A stretch of 6,273 bases of DNA from JBEIUO01 sp964549785 (GCA_964549785.1 CAZJXA010000195.1:1-6273), one strand, 5' to 3'; shown: positions 1 to 5,908, counted from the first letter of the stretch. The notes: a model not told the origin generated them from the letters alone. Program-made: numbers and translations.

Positions 1-1
1 C

Positions 2-823
2 GGCCACGTCGGCCACGGCGGGGGCGGGGGGCACGAGGAGGCCCACGAGGGCGCACCCGAGTGGCTCATCTCGTTCGCGGACAACGTCGCGCTGATGATG
101 GGTTTCTTCGTGATTCTGTTGGCCATGAACATGGGTCCGAAGGGAACCAGCGTCAACAACACCGGGGAGCCCGGCACCTCGACCGATCAGGCGGCCCGCG
201 AAGCCGACTTCGTGATCGGGATGCGGGACGCCTTCAACAACAAGGTCGATCCGCTGGGCGAGAATCCGTCCGAAGCATGGCTGCGCAAGCGGCTTGAGGA
301 AAAGCAAGGGGGGCTGGCGACGGAGAACGGGCCCGACGGTTCGCACCCGAACCTTCAGGCGATCCGCAAGAGCGACTTCAACCGACCCACGGCCTCCATT
401 GCCTTTGATGACCACGAGAGCGTGCTGAGCGCCAAGGGGCGGAACCTGGTCCGCGACACCGCAGACAAACTCAAAGGCCAACGCTGGATCATCGAGGTTC
501 GCGGCCACGTCTCGCCCTTTGAATCGATGCGGAACGTGCGGGCCGCCATGCAACTCTCGCACGAACGGGCGATGTCGGTCGCCTCGGCCCTGGTCGAGTC
601 CGGCATCCAGTGGGAAAATATCCGGATCGTGGCCTGCGCCGACAGCGACCGGCTCATCTCGCGAACCTACGACCGCGGTCAGGACCGCACGAACCAGCGC
701 GTCGAAATCGTCGAGATCGCTGAGCAGATTTCACCGGACCCGTACACGGGCGAAGCCGGCCCAACCTCGAAGGTTCCGGAGCCGATCGGGGCGGATGGGG
801 TACCGCGGGAGGGCGGCGAGTGA
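2..823 (+). CDS. motB: MotB-like flagellar stator protein, 5'-truncated by window edge
   Basis: This is the peptidoglycan-anchored stator subunit that, with MotA, forms the ion channel driving flagellar rotation. The frame is open from the left edge, so the true start lies outside; 273 residues are visible. A short His/Gly-rich cytoplasmic stretch (about residues 1-17) precedes a single membrane segment (about 21-43) that begins PEWLISFADNVALMMGFF. The Asp of FAD (residue 27) matches the ion-carrying Asp32 of E. coli MotB, so the channel residue is kept. A linker of about 85 residues leads to an OmpA-like peptidoglycan-binding domain (about 130-240) with RGHVSP, LSHERA and NQRVEIVE motifs. 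In this domain the usual GHTD reads GHVS. A Pro/Gly-rich tail ends at TGA. MotA probably lies just upstream, outside the window. The family call is firm; the exact ortholog (MotB versus PomB-like) and the coupling ion are not determined. Confidence 0.93.
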   Translation, partial: GHVGHGGGGGHEEAHEGAPEWLISFADNVALMMGFFVILLAMNMGPKGTSVNNTGEPGTSTDQAAREADFVIGMRDAFNNKVDPLGENPSEAWLRKRLEEKQGGLATENGPDGSHPNLQAIRKSDFNRPTASIAFDDHESVLSAKGRNLVRDTADKLKGQRWIIEVRGHVSPFESMRNVRAAMQLSHERAMSVASALVESGIQWENIRIVACADSDRLISRTYDRGQDRTNQRVEIVEIAEQISPDPYTGEAGPTSKVPEPIGADGVPREGGE

Positions 824-885
824 AGGCTGAATCGACCAGCGAGCTGTTCTCGGCGTAAATCGCGTTGTCTTCGCCCGGTCACCCC

Positions 886-1380
886 TCACTTCATATTCAC
901 GAACTGCAGCGGCACTTCCACGTCCGCCTTCTGCAGGATCGCCATGACGGCCCGAAGGTCGTCGATCTTCTTGCCCGTCATACGGATCTCTTCGCCGGTG
1001 ATCGACGCCTGCACCTTGATCCCGGTTTCCTTGATGAGTTTGACGATCTTCTTGGCGGTGTCCTGCTCCAATCCCGCCTTGATTTTGGCCTCGCACTTGC
1101 TCGCCCCGCCCAGCCCGGGGAGGATGTCGCCGAACTCGAAGGCCTTCATCGGGATGCCCCGCTTGACGGCGGCGGTCGTGAAAATCTCGATGAGCGCGTT
1201 CATTTTGCCCGCATCGGTGAAGAGTTTGAGTTTCTTCTCCTTCCGATCCACCTCGATCTCGGACTTGGTGTTCTTGAAATCGAACCGGTCGGCGAGCGCC
1301 TTCTTGGCGTTGTTCACGGCGTTGTCGATCTCGGCGAAATCGACACGGGAAACGATATCAAGCGATGGGGTGTTGGCCAT
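886..1380 (-). CDS. yajQ: YajQ family (UPF0234) nucleotide-binding protein
   Basis: This is a small cytoplasmic protein of 164 residues, which is the normal family length. It aligns by eye with E. coli YajQ along its whole length: SLDIVSRVDFAEIDNAVNNA near the start, RFDFKNTKSEIE, KRGIP, EAKIKAGLEQDTAKKIVKLI, KVQASITGEEIRMTGKKIDD, LRAVMAIL and a closing PLQFVN. Family members bind nucleotides or tRNA, and in Xanthomonas a YajQ protein was reported as a cyclic-di-GMP effector; neither role can be read from this sequence. I chose the ATG at 1380 because the homology begins at once (MANTPSLDIV). An upstream in-frame TTG at 1425 would add 15 residues with no family similarity. No Shine-Dalgarno is visible; a TATCCT hexamer sits 10 nt upstream. 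The gene converges on motB with 62 bp between them and is divergent from the HTH gene. Confidence 0.96.
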   Translation of the reverse strand: MANTPSLDIVSRVDFAEIDNAVNNAKKALADRFDFKNTKSEIEVDRKEKKLKLFTDAGKMNALIEIFTTAAVKRGIPMKAFEFGDILPGLGGASKCEAKIKAGLEQDTAKKIVKLIKETGIKVQASITGEEIRMTGKKIDDLRAVMAILQKADVEVPLQFVNMK

Positions 1381-1390
1381 AATGGAAAGC

Positions 1391-1396
1391 AGGATA
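1391..1396 (-). promoter_or_regulatory. Candidate -10 element for yajQ
   Basis: On the minus strand TATCCT ends 10 nt before the yajQ ATG. Transcription starting about 7 nt downstream of the hexamer would leave a leader of only about 3 nt, and there is no Shine-Dalgarno. No TTGACA-like -35 occurs at 16-18 nt. This is weak evidence alone and is supported only by the same arrangement at three other starts in the window. Confidence 0.3.
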
Positions 1397-1465
1397 CCCC
1401 CTTCGTGCGTTCGCCGGGCGGGCAAGAGGCTGCCGCTTGACCGGGCCGGGCCGTGTTCAGACCAA

Positions 1466-1503
1466 GCAGCGGCACGAGCCCTCTCGGGTTTCCGCTACGC
1501 TGC
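1466..1503. repeat. Nested, mutually exclusive inverted repeats in the yajQ/HTH intergenic region
   Basis: AGCGG (1468-1472) can pair with CCGCT (1492-1496) around an inner CGAG-CCCT-CTCG hairpin. Alternatively, GCAGC (1466-1470) can pair with GCTGC (1499-1503). The two outer stems share bases 1468-1470 and cannot form together. There is no T-run, so it is not an obvious terminator. It may be an operator or RNA element, or chance pairing in GC-rich DNA. The rest of the 240-bp divergent spacer (1381-1620) shows no convincing gene. Confidence 0.25.
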
Positions 1504-1606
1504 CGGTCATTCAAGAGGCGCAAACGATGTCCGCTGTACCGCAGATGGGATCGATTGGATGCCCCCGGCCCGCCCATTGCAACTACGCCCGTCGCGGAGC
1601 ACTGAC

Positions 1607-1612
1607 TACCGT
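1607..1612 (+). promoter_or_regulatory. Candidate -10 element for the HTH gene
   Basis: TACCGT ends 8 nt before the ATG at 1621, and the spacer contains no Shine-Dalgarno. The only TTG-type -35 candidate, TTGCAA (1577-1582), is 24 nt away, which is too far for a standard sigma-70 promoter. If used, this element would give an essentially leaderless message. Confidence 0.25.
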
Positions 1613-1620
1613 TCAAGACC

Positions 1621-1977
1621 ATGGGCCGCCACCGCGACAATGTTGAACGAACCCCGGAAGCGGAAGGCGTATCGAAGGCGGATCTGTTGGACACCGCCGA
1701 CATTTCGAGCAAGACGTTTGATATGTTCCGCAAGGCCGCCCGCGTCACCGGGCCCAACCACGGCGGGCTCAAGTACATCTTCACCATCGAAGAAGTCACC
1801 CGGCTGATTCTGAAGGCAGAATCGGGGAAGTTCACCGAGCGCGGGCCGATCGCAGCGCTCGCGTGGCGGAAGATCCTGACCGAAAAGGGTGTGGCACTTC
1901 CGGCGGCGCGGCTGCCGGGCAATCGGGATCGATCCGACGACGAGGGACGGGCCGTGAGCCGTATTGGGTTGGAGTGA
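1621..1977 (+). CDS. Small MerR-like helix-turn-helix protein, uncharacterised
   Basis: This encodes a 118-residue soluble protein of unknown function. Residues about 18-42 (SKADLLDTADISSKTFDMFR) read as a helix-turn-helix of the excisionase/MerR N-terminal kind. A GGLKYIFTIEEVTRLI stretch follows (about 48-63), like the wing plus second helix of MerR domains, and then a helix containing AALAWRKIL (about 78-86). The last 25 residues are polar and probably disordered. No MerR-type effector domain or metal-binding cysteine is present, so it would be a bare DNA-binding domain. The frame is blocked by TGA at 1603 and the ATG at 1621 is the first start. Codon third positions are G/C-rich like its neighbours, which supports real coding. 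It converges on the LolD gene with 40 bp between. It may be a local regulator or a nucleoid-type accessory protein; no target can be named. Confidence 0.72.
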   Translation: MGRHRDNVERTPEAEGVSKADLLDTADISSKTFDMFRKAARVTGPNHGGLKYIFTIEEVTRLILKAESGKFTERGPIAALAWRKILTEKGVALPAARLPGNRDRSDDEGRAVSRIGLE

Positions 1978-2017
1978 ACCCCAGCGTGTCGGCGTGCTTG
2001 CCGTCCGAGGACTTTAC

Positions 2018-2743
2018 CTACGCGGGGATCACAAGCCCGTCCTTCAATCGCACAATCCGATCGGCCCTCTCGGCGGTGTGCGGGTCGTGCGTGACCACGA
2101 TCATGGTCTGGCTTGTGCGGGCCCGTAACTCCATCATCGCATCCAGGATCTTCGCCCCGGTTTGCTCATCGAGGTTGCCGGTCGGCTCGTCCGCCAGCAG
2201 GAGCGCGGGCTGATTGATCAGCGAGCGGGCGATCGCGGTGCGCTGGCGTTCGCCGCCGGAGAGTTGAGAAGGGCGGTGCTTCAGGCGGTGCCCCAGCCCG
2301 AACGCGGTGAGCAATTCTTCGGCGCGGGCGCGATGCTGTCCGGCTTGGGCGACGAACCCGGGACCGTGAAGGATCATGGCCCCGAGCAGGACGTTCTCCA
2401 GGATCGTGAGTTCCGGGAGGAGGTGGTAGAACTGGAAGACGAAACCCACGTCGCGCCCGCGATACTCGTCGAGTTTGCGGGTGGAGTAGGCGGTGATGTC
2501 CGACCCGCCGAACCGGATCGCAGGCGTCTTCGGGATTTTCATCCGTGCACGGTCGGGCCTGTCGGGCCGATCAAGCCCGCCGATGAGGTGCAAGAGCGTG
2601 CTCTTGCCGGAGCCCGAAGCCCCCAGCACGGCGACGCATTCCCCTTTGTCGACGGTCATGGAAACGCCCCGCAGGACAGGCACATCGGCCCTGCCCATGC
2701 GGTAGGTCCGGCACACGTTCTCGACTTCCACCAGCGGCATCAT
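2018..2743 (-). CDS. lolD: LolD-type ABC transporter ATP-binding protein
   Basis: This is the ATPase subunit of a lipoprotein-releasing-type ABC complex (LolCDE/MacB superfamily), working with the permease encoded just upstream. It has 241 residues with a complete set of motifs: Walker A GASGSGKST (41-49), Q-loop Gln104 in FVFQFYHLLPELT, signature LSGGERQ (161-167), Walker B LLLADEPTG (181-189, Asp185 and Glu186) and H-loop His219 in VVTHD. YHLLPELT and HRPSQLSGGERQR are typical of LolD. An Arg/Asp/Pro-rich stretch (59-77) between Walker A and the Q-loop is about 11 residues longer than in E. coli LolD. The start is uncertain: ATGATG at 2743/2740 fits the family N-terminus and has GAGGG just upstream, while a GTG at 2767 overlaps the permease stop as GTGA and would add 8 residues. 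Either way it is coupled to the permease gene. Confidence 0.95.
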   Translation of the reverse strand: MMPLVEVENVCRTYRMGRADVPVLRGVSMTVDKGECVAVLGASGSGKSTLLHLIGGLDRPDRPDRARMKIPKTPAIRFGGSDITAYSTRKLDEYRGRDVGFVFQFYHLLPELTILENVLLGAMILHGPGFVAQAGQHRARAEELLTAFGLGHRLKHRPSQLSGGERQRTAIARSLINQPALLLADEPTGNLDEQTGAKILDAMMELRARTSQTMIVVTHDPHTAERADRIVRLKDGLVIPA

Positions 2744-2763
2744 TCCCTCGCTCTGTCTCTTCG

Positions 2764-4293
2764 TCACTCGAACCGCAACGCATCGACCGGCCGCATGTTG
2801 GCAGCGCGAACCGCCGGGATGAAGGCCCCGACGAAACACGAAAGCACCCCGGCGATGGCGACGACCGCGGCGTGGGTAGGATCAACTTGATTGGGGATCG
2901 TGACAAAGTAGTAGACTTCGGGGCTCCATATGGTGAGCCCCATAGCGTCGCCCATCCATTCGTGAATGGGATTGATGTTCGTCACGATCACCCAGGCGGT
3001 CGCAACCCCCAACGACGTCCCCACCGTTCCGATCGCCAAGCCGTACATCAGCCAGACCCAAGCGATCCCGGCCCTGCCGGCCCCGAGGGCCCGCATGATC
3101 CCGATGTCGCGGGTCTTGTCGCTGATCATGGCCCAGAAGATGGTGAGGACGAGAATGACCGCCACCAACGACACCAGACTAAAGAGGCTCAGAACGAGCG
3201 CCGTCTCTTTTCGCACCGCGCCGATCATCGTGCGGTTTTGATCTTCCCACGTCAGGATGATGATCGGCACCACACCCGGCACCTCGCCGCGATGGGCTTC
3301 GGCGAATTGCTCGTAGATCGATTCGACCCGTCTTTTCAGCGGGATCGCCGCACCGAACTTTCCCAGATCTCCCTTGCCGCGGATCAGCACGTGGGTGACG
3401 CGGGCGGGGTTCTCGCCCACCACTTTGTAGCCGTCCGGGGTGGTGGGGTCGTCGATGACTTTGTCGCTCTTCTGGAGTTTCAGCATCTCCTGGGCCATGT
3501 CCAGCCGCACCAGGACGAGGCGGTTATCCAGGTCGAACAACCCCGACATGAACTCGTTGGCAACCGGGAGCACGCGAGAAACCGTCTCGACCGCGGTGCC
3601 GCGGCTATCGAGGGGGATGGTGTTGATGGTGATCGTGCCGCGGGCGGGCATGAAAAGATCCACGGTCTCATACTCGCCGTTGGGCAGGCGTTTGTTGACG
3701 AGGACCGGGTTGTAAAACCCCTGGGCGGTGCGGTCGTTGAACCCGCTTACCTCGATGCCGGGAACGACCGCGGCCATCGGGAGTCCGGTCGCGGGGTCAT
3801 TGGCCGTGAGACTCAGCCCTTGCGCGTAGAGCGTGTCCCATTTCAGACCCTTGAGGTCCCGGTTGCGGGGGTCGAGCAGGTCCTTGTCTTTCGGCAGCGG
3901 CCGGTCGAGTTTCTTCCACCAAACAATGTCCTTGTACGCGGTCACCCGAGCGTACGAAGGACCGTCCACGCCCCGGAGCATCACGGTTTCTTGACGGCCG
4001 TCGGGCAGGCCGATGAGCGCAAAACTCTCGATCACCGGGGCCGCAGCGTCGACCAACTCATCGGCCTCGAGCCGTTGGATCAGGTCTTCATAGTGCCCGA
4101 AGCCGGCGTTGGGCCACGCGATGATGACATCGCCGGTCATGGTGCGGCCCGAACGGACCAGCATGTCGAGGAATCCGCCCATCACCGACCAGATGACCAG
4201 CACCATCGCGGTGCACAGCAACACCGCCACCGACGCCAACAGGGGCATCAGTTTGCTCGTCAGATATTTTCGGGTCAGCAGAAATTGGTACAT
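2764..4293 (-). CDS. LolC/E-family lipoprotein-releasing ABC permease
   Basis: This is an inner-membrane permease of the FtsX/LolC-LolE family, expected to extract lipoproteins from the membrane for outer-membrane sorting, driven by the adjacent ATPase. It has 509 residues: a short cytoplasmic start (YQFLLTRKYLTSK), TM1 (about 17-39), a large periplasmic domain (about 40-360), TM2 (366-391), a cytoplasmic DKTRDIGIMRALGAGRAGI coupling segment (392-410) that contacts the ATPase, TM3 (410-436), a second outside loop with PEVYYF and NQVDP, TM4 (475-493), and the closing AANMRPVDALRFE. The WEDQNRTMIGAVRKE segment before TM2 is typical of LolC/E. The usual length is about 400-415, so the periplasmic part is roughly 100 residues longer. 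With only one permease gene here, a homodimer (LolF-like) is likely. The gene starts 39 bp after the dipeptidase stop and has no Shine-Dalgarno. Confidence 0.94.
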   Translation of the reverse strand: MYQFLLTRKYLTSKLMPLLASVAVLLCTAMVLVIWSVMGGFLDMLVRSGRTMTGDVIIAWPNAGFGHYEDLIQRLEADELVDAAAPVIESFALIGLPDGRQETVMLRGVDGPSYARVTAYKDIVWWKKLDRPLPKDKDLLDPRNRDLKGLKWDTLYAQGLSLTANDPATGLPMAAVVPGIEVSGFNDRTAQGFYNPVLVNKRLPNGEYETVDLFMPARGTITINTIPLDSRGTAVETVSRVLPVANEFMSGLFDLDNRLVLVRLDMAQEMLKLQKSDKVIDDPTTPDGYKVVGENPARVTHVLIRGKGDLGKFGAAIPLKRRVESIYEQFAEAHRGEVPGVVPIIILTWEDQNRTMIGAVRKETALVLSLFSLVSLVAVILVLTIFWAMISDKTRDIGIMRALGAGRAGIAWVWLMYGLAIGTVGTSLGVATAWVIVTNINPIHEWMGDAMGLTIWSPEVYYFVTIPNQVDPTHAAVVAIAGVLSCFVGAFIPAVRAANMRPVDALRFE

Positions 4294-4332
4294 CGGAGTG
4301 GGGAGCCGGGAGGGTAGGGATAGCGATCGGCG

Positions 4333-5409
4333 TTATGCTTTTTCGGTTCGTTCGTCCATCACGCGTGACCAGTTGCCGATGGCGAACCCCTCGACCTCGG
4401 ACCTGCTCCAGCCCGCTTCCATCAACCCCGTGGCGAGCACCTCCAAGTCCTTTGGCCGACCGATCCCCGCGGGCAGGGTCAACGCCGAGAACCCCCCGTC
4501 CATATCACTCCCCAGGCCGACGTGTCGCTTCGAGCCCGTCAGTTCGCACACCCGCTCGATGTGCGCGATCACCTCGCGCACCCCTGCTCGGGAATCGCGG
4601 AGCCCGCCACGAATGAGGAACGGCGAATAGAGGTTGATCCCGACGACGCCGCCTCGCCCCCCGATTTCCCGGATCACTTCATCGCGCAGGTGGCGCTGGA
4701 ACGCAGGCACTCCCCGCGTGTAAACGCTCGTGCCCGCAGCGGACCCACCGCCGGAACCATCGTCCACCAAGGCGCGGCAGTTGGAGTGGGAGGCGATGAT
4801 CTTTCCGGCGGAGGCTGCCAGGAGTTCGTCCGTGGCACGGTCGGAGAGGTGTGAAAGGTCGTGGAAGATTCCGGCATCGTCGATCGCGCGGACGAGGTCC
4901 TTTCCTAATGCGGTGAGGCCGAGATCGGTCATGTTCCCGCCGGCATAGCGGCCCGGCTTGCCCCACACCAAGCCGATCGCCGCGACACCGGCGTCGATCC
5001 ATTCGGTGAGTTCGCCGGGGTTCCGGATCGGGTCGGCTCCCTCAATCAAGATTCGGGCGTGGAGGATTTCCGAGTTCTCGGACGTGGCCACTTGGCGCCC
5101 GCCCACGACCACGAGTTTTCCCTCGTCTGACCACCGCCGATAGACGTCCAGTTGCCGCCGTCCCGCGGCAGCGGCGGCCTCGATATCGCCCGCCGGGAAG
5201 CCGTATGACGGATCATCGCCGTCGGGCTCGGTGAAAATGGTGGCGAGGCAGTGGCGAACGCCGCCTTCGGCCAAGGAAGGGAGTGTGATCGCCGCGGGAA
5301 GGTCGTTCCCGCCGGCTTTCTCGGGCGGGGCATGCATGTTTCGCCCGCTGACAGCCATGTAGGCGAGGTCGAGATGGGCGTCGAACCAAGTAAACCGCGG
5401 CTGATGCAT
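4333..5409 (-). CDS. M19 (renal dipeptidase) family metallopeptidase
   Basis: This is a zinc-dependent membrane-dipeptidase-family amidohydrolase; the family cleaves dipeptides, sometimes those with a D-residue. It has 358 residues, near the usual length. The metal set is intact: His12 and Asp14 (DAHLD), bridging Glu123 (IEGADP), His187 (DLSHLSD), His208 (ASHSNCRAL) and Asp302 (GLGSDMDG). A Gly/Ser-rich stretch (about 218-236) sits between SHSNCRAL and RHLRDEVI, where many homologs are shorter. No signal peptide or lipobox is visible, so it is probably cytoplasmic. I chose the ATG at 5409 because the metal motif begins ten residues later. The upstream in-frame extension to 5541 runs antisense into the zinc-ribbon gene and has no family similarity. 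It is first in a likely operon with the permease and LolD genes. The substrate is not known. Confidence 0.94.
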   Translation of the reverse strand: MHQPRFTWFDAHLDLAYMAVSGRNMHAPPEKAGGNDLPAAITLPSLAEGGVRHCLATIFTEPDGDDPSYGFPAGDIEAAAAAGRRQLDVYRRWSDEGKLVVVGGRQVATSENSEILHARILIEGADPIRNPGELTEWIDAGVAAIGLVWGKPGRYAGGNMTDLGLTALGKDLVRAIDDAGIFHDLSHLSDRATDELLAASAGKIIASHSNCRALVDDGSGGGSAAGTSVYTRGVPAFQRHLRDEVIREIGGRGGVVGINLYSPFLIRGGLRDSRAGVREVIAHIERVCELTGSKRHVGLGSDMDGGFSALTLPAGIGRPKDLEVLATGLMEAGWSRSEVEGFAIGNWSRVMDERTEKA

Positions 5410-5415
5410 GCGGAA

Positions 5416-5421
5416 AGGGTA
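5416..5421 (-). promoter_or_regulatory. Candidate -10 element for the dipeptidase operon
   Basis: On the minus strand TACCCT ends 6 nt before the ATG at 5409. That spacing would place the transcription start at or next to the A of the ATG. No Shine-Dalgarno is present and no convincing -35 lies 16-18 nt upstream. It would be half of a compact divergent promoter with the element at 5443-5448. Confidence 0.35.
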
Positions 5422-5439
5422 TGGGAAAGACCACCGACT

Positions 5440-5448
5440 TGTTACACT
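5440..5448 (+). promoter_or_regulatory. Candidate extended -10 element for the zinc-ribbon gene
   Basis: TGTTACACT matches an extended -10 (TGn plus TACACT, hexamer at 5443-5448). It ends 7 nt before the ATG at 5456, the expected spacing for a transcript starting on the start codon. The sequence between (ATCGCGT) contains no Shine-Dalgarno. No good -35 is seen, which extended -10 promoters can tolerate. This is the best of the four candidate leaderless promoters here. Confidence 0.45.
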
Positions 5449-5455
5449 ATCGCGT

Positions 5456-5881
5456 ATGGCAGAGCCCCTGCGGCGGTTAGAGAACGATACCGAGGACGGA
5501 TTCACCCTGCGGTGCCCGGTGGACGGCCGCCCGATGAACACGTTTCAGGTGGGGATGTTCGCGGTGGATCGGTGTGAGGATTGCGGCGGAATGTGGCTTG
5601 ATCTGAACGAGGTTCATCGGCTGCTGGCCATCAAAGGCGAAGCGATGAAGATTGACGCGGTGAAGTCTCCGGCCTCACGCCCCGGTTCGGGACGCCAGAA
5701 GCGGTACTGCCCGCGTGACAAGGCTGAGATGGTCACGCTTCACAACCTGCCGCAGGTGCATGTGGAATATGAGCAATGCCCGGTTTGCGGGGGGATGTTT
5801 CTTGATCGGGGCGAGTTGAACGACCTCAATTCGTACAGCGTGGTGGAACGTTTACGTAATTTGTTCGTGAATCACGAATAA
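5456..5881 (+). CDS. Tandem TFIIB-type zinc-ribbon protein (zf-TFIIB family)
   Basis: This encodes a 141-residue protein built from two copies of the zf-TFIIB zinc-ribbon module. Copy 1 (20-57) reads CPVDGRPM ... DRCEDCGGMWLDLNEV; copy 2 (85-123) reads CPRDKAEM ... YEQCPVCGGMFLDRGEL. A charged linker rich in Lys, Ser, Arg and Pro (about 60-83) joins them. Each module has three visible cysteines, with Asp (23 and 88) in the place of the second Cys of a canonical CPxC knuckle; I recall this CPxD form in other family members. The role is unknown, though nucleic-acid or protein binding is usually presumed. I chose the ATG at 5456 over the in-frame ATG at 5408 because the latter would overlap the dipeptidase start codon and run through the candidate promoter. 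It is divergent from the dipeptidase operon and upstream of the sigma gene in the same direction. Confidence 0.88.
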   Translation: MAEPLRRLENDTEDGFTLRCPVDGRPMNTFQVGMFAVDRCEDCGGMWLDLNEVHRLLAIKGEAMKIDAVKSPASRPGSGRQKRYCPRDKAEMVTLHNLPQVHVEYEQCPVCGGMFLDRGELNDLNSYSVVERLRNLFVNHE

Positions 5882-5888
5882 TGGAGAG

Positions 5889-5908
5889 TTTCCCCGTGAG
5901 CGGGGGGA
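5889..5908 (+). terminator. Possible weak terminator hairpin after the zinc-ribbon gene
   Basis: CCCCG (5892-5896), loop TGAG, CGGGG (5901-5905) form a five-pair G/C stem that two G-U pairs and one A-U pair could extend. It lies 10 nt after the stop codon. No T-run follows, so efficient intrinsic termination is doubtful. Confidence 0.3.

Noticed and set aside
824..885. Search for a bidirectional terminator between convergent motB and yajQ.
   Set aside because: No stem with a T-run on either strand was found in the 62 bp.
1560..1622. tRNA-like GTTCAAGACC box just before the HTH gene.
   Set aside because: I could not form acceptor, D and anticodon stems around it, so it is likely a chance match to the T-loop.
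1437..1646. A 69-codon plus-strand frame in the yajQ/HTH spacer.
   Set aside because: It begins at TTG without a ribosome site, overlaps the HTH start out of frame, and its translation has no recognisable features.
865..1807. Overlapping plus-strand open frames of 191 and 287 codons across yajQ.
   Set aside because: Both are antisense to the clear YajQ coding frame, and the longer one then runs out of frame across the HTH gene.
1314..1922. A 202-codon minus-strand open frame antisense to the HTH gene.
   Set aside because: It overlaps the yajQ start in another frame and shows no domain; the plus-strand frame has HTH-like sequence and a better start.
1978..2017. Search for a terminator between the convergent HTH and LolD genes.
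   Set aside because: The 40 bp contain no clear inverted repeat.
2162..2890. A 242-codon open frame on the plus strand opposite the LolD gene.
   Set aside because: It is antisense to a gene with all ABC ATPase motifs and resembles no protein family I know.
2872..4317. A 481-codon open frame on the plus strand opposite the permease gene.
   Set aside because: It is exactly antisense to a well-supported LolC/E permease, its translation is His/Asp/Arg-rich low-complexity text with no recognisable domain, and long antisense open frames are common in GC-rich coding DNA.
5408..5455. Sixteen-residue N-terminal extension of the zinc-ribbon protein from the ATG at 5408.
   Set aside because: That ATG overlaps the dipeptidase start codon on the other strand and the extension would run through the best candidate -10 element.
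5410..5541. A 44-residue upstream extension of the M19 dipeptidase, considered as a possible signal peptide.
   Set aside because: It is Arg/Ser-rich with no hydrophobic core, is antisense to the zinc-ribbon gene, and the family homology begins at the ATG at 5409.
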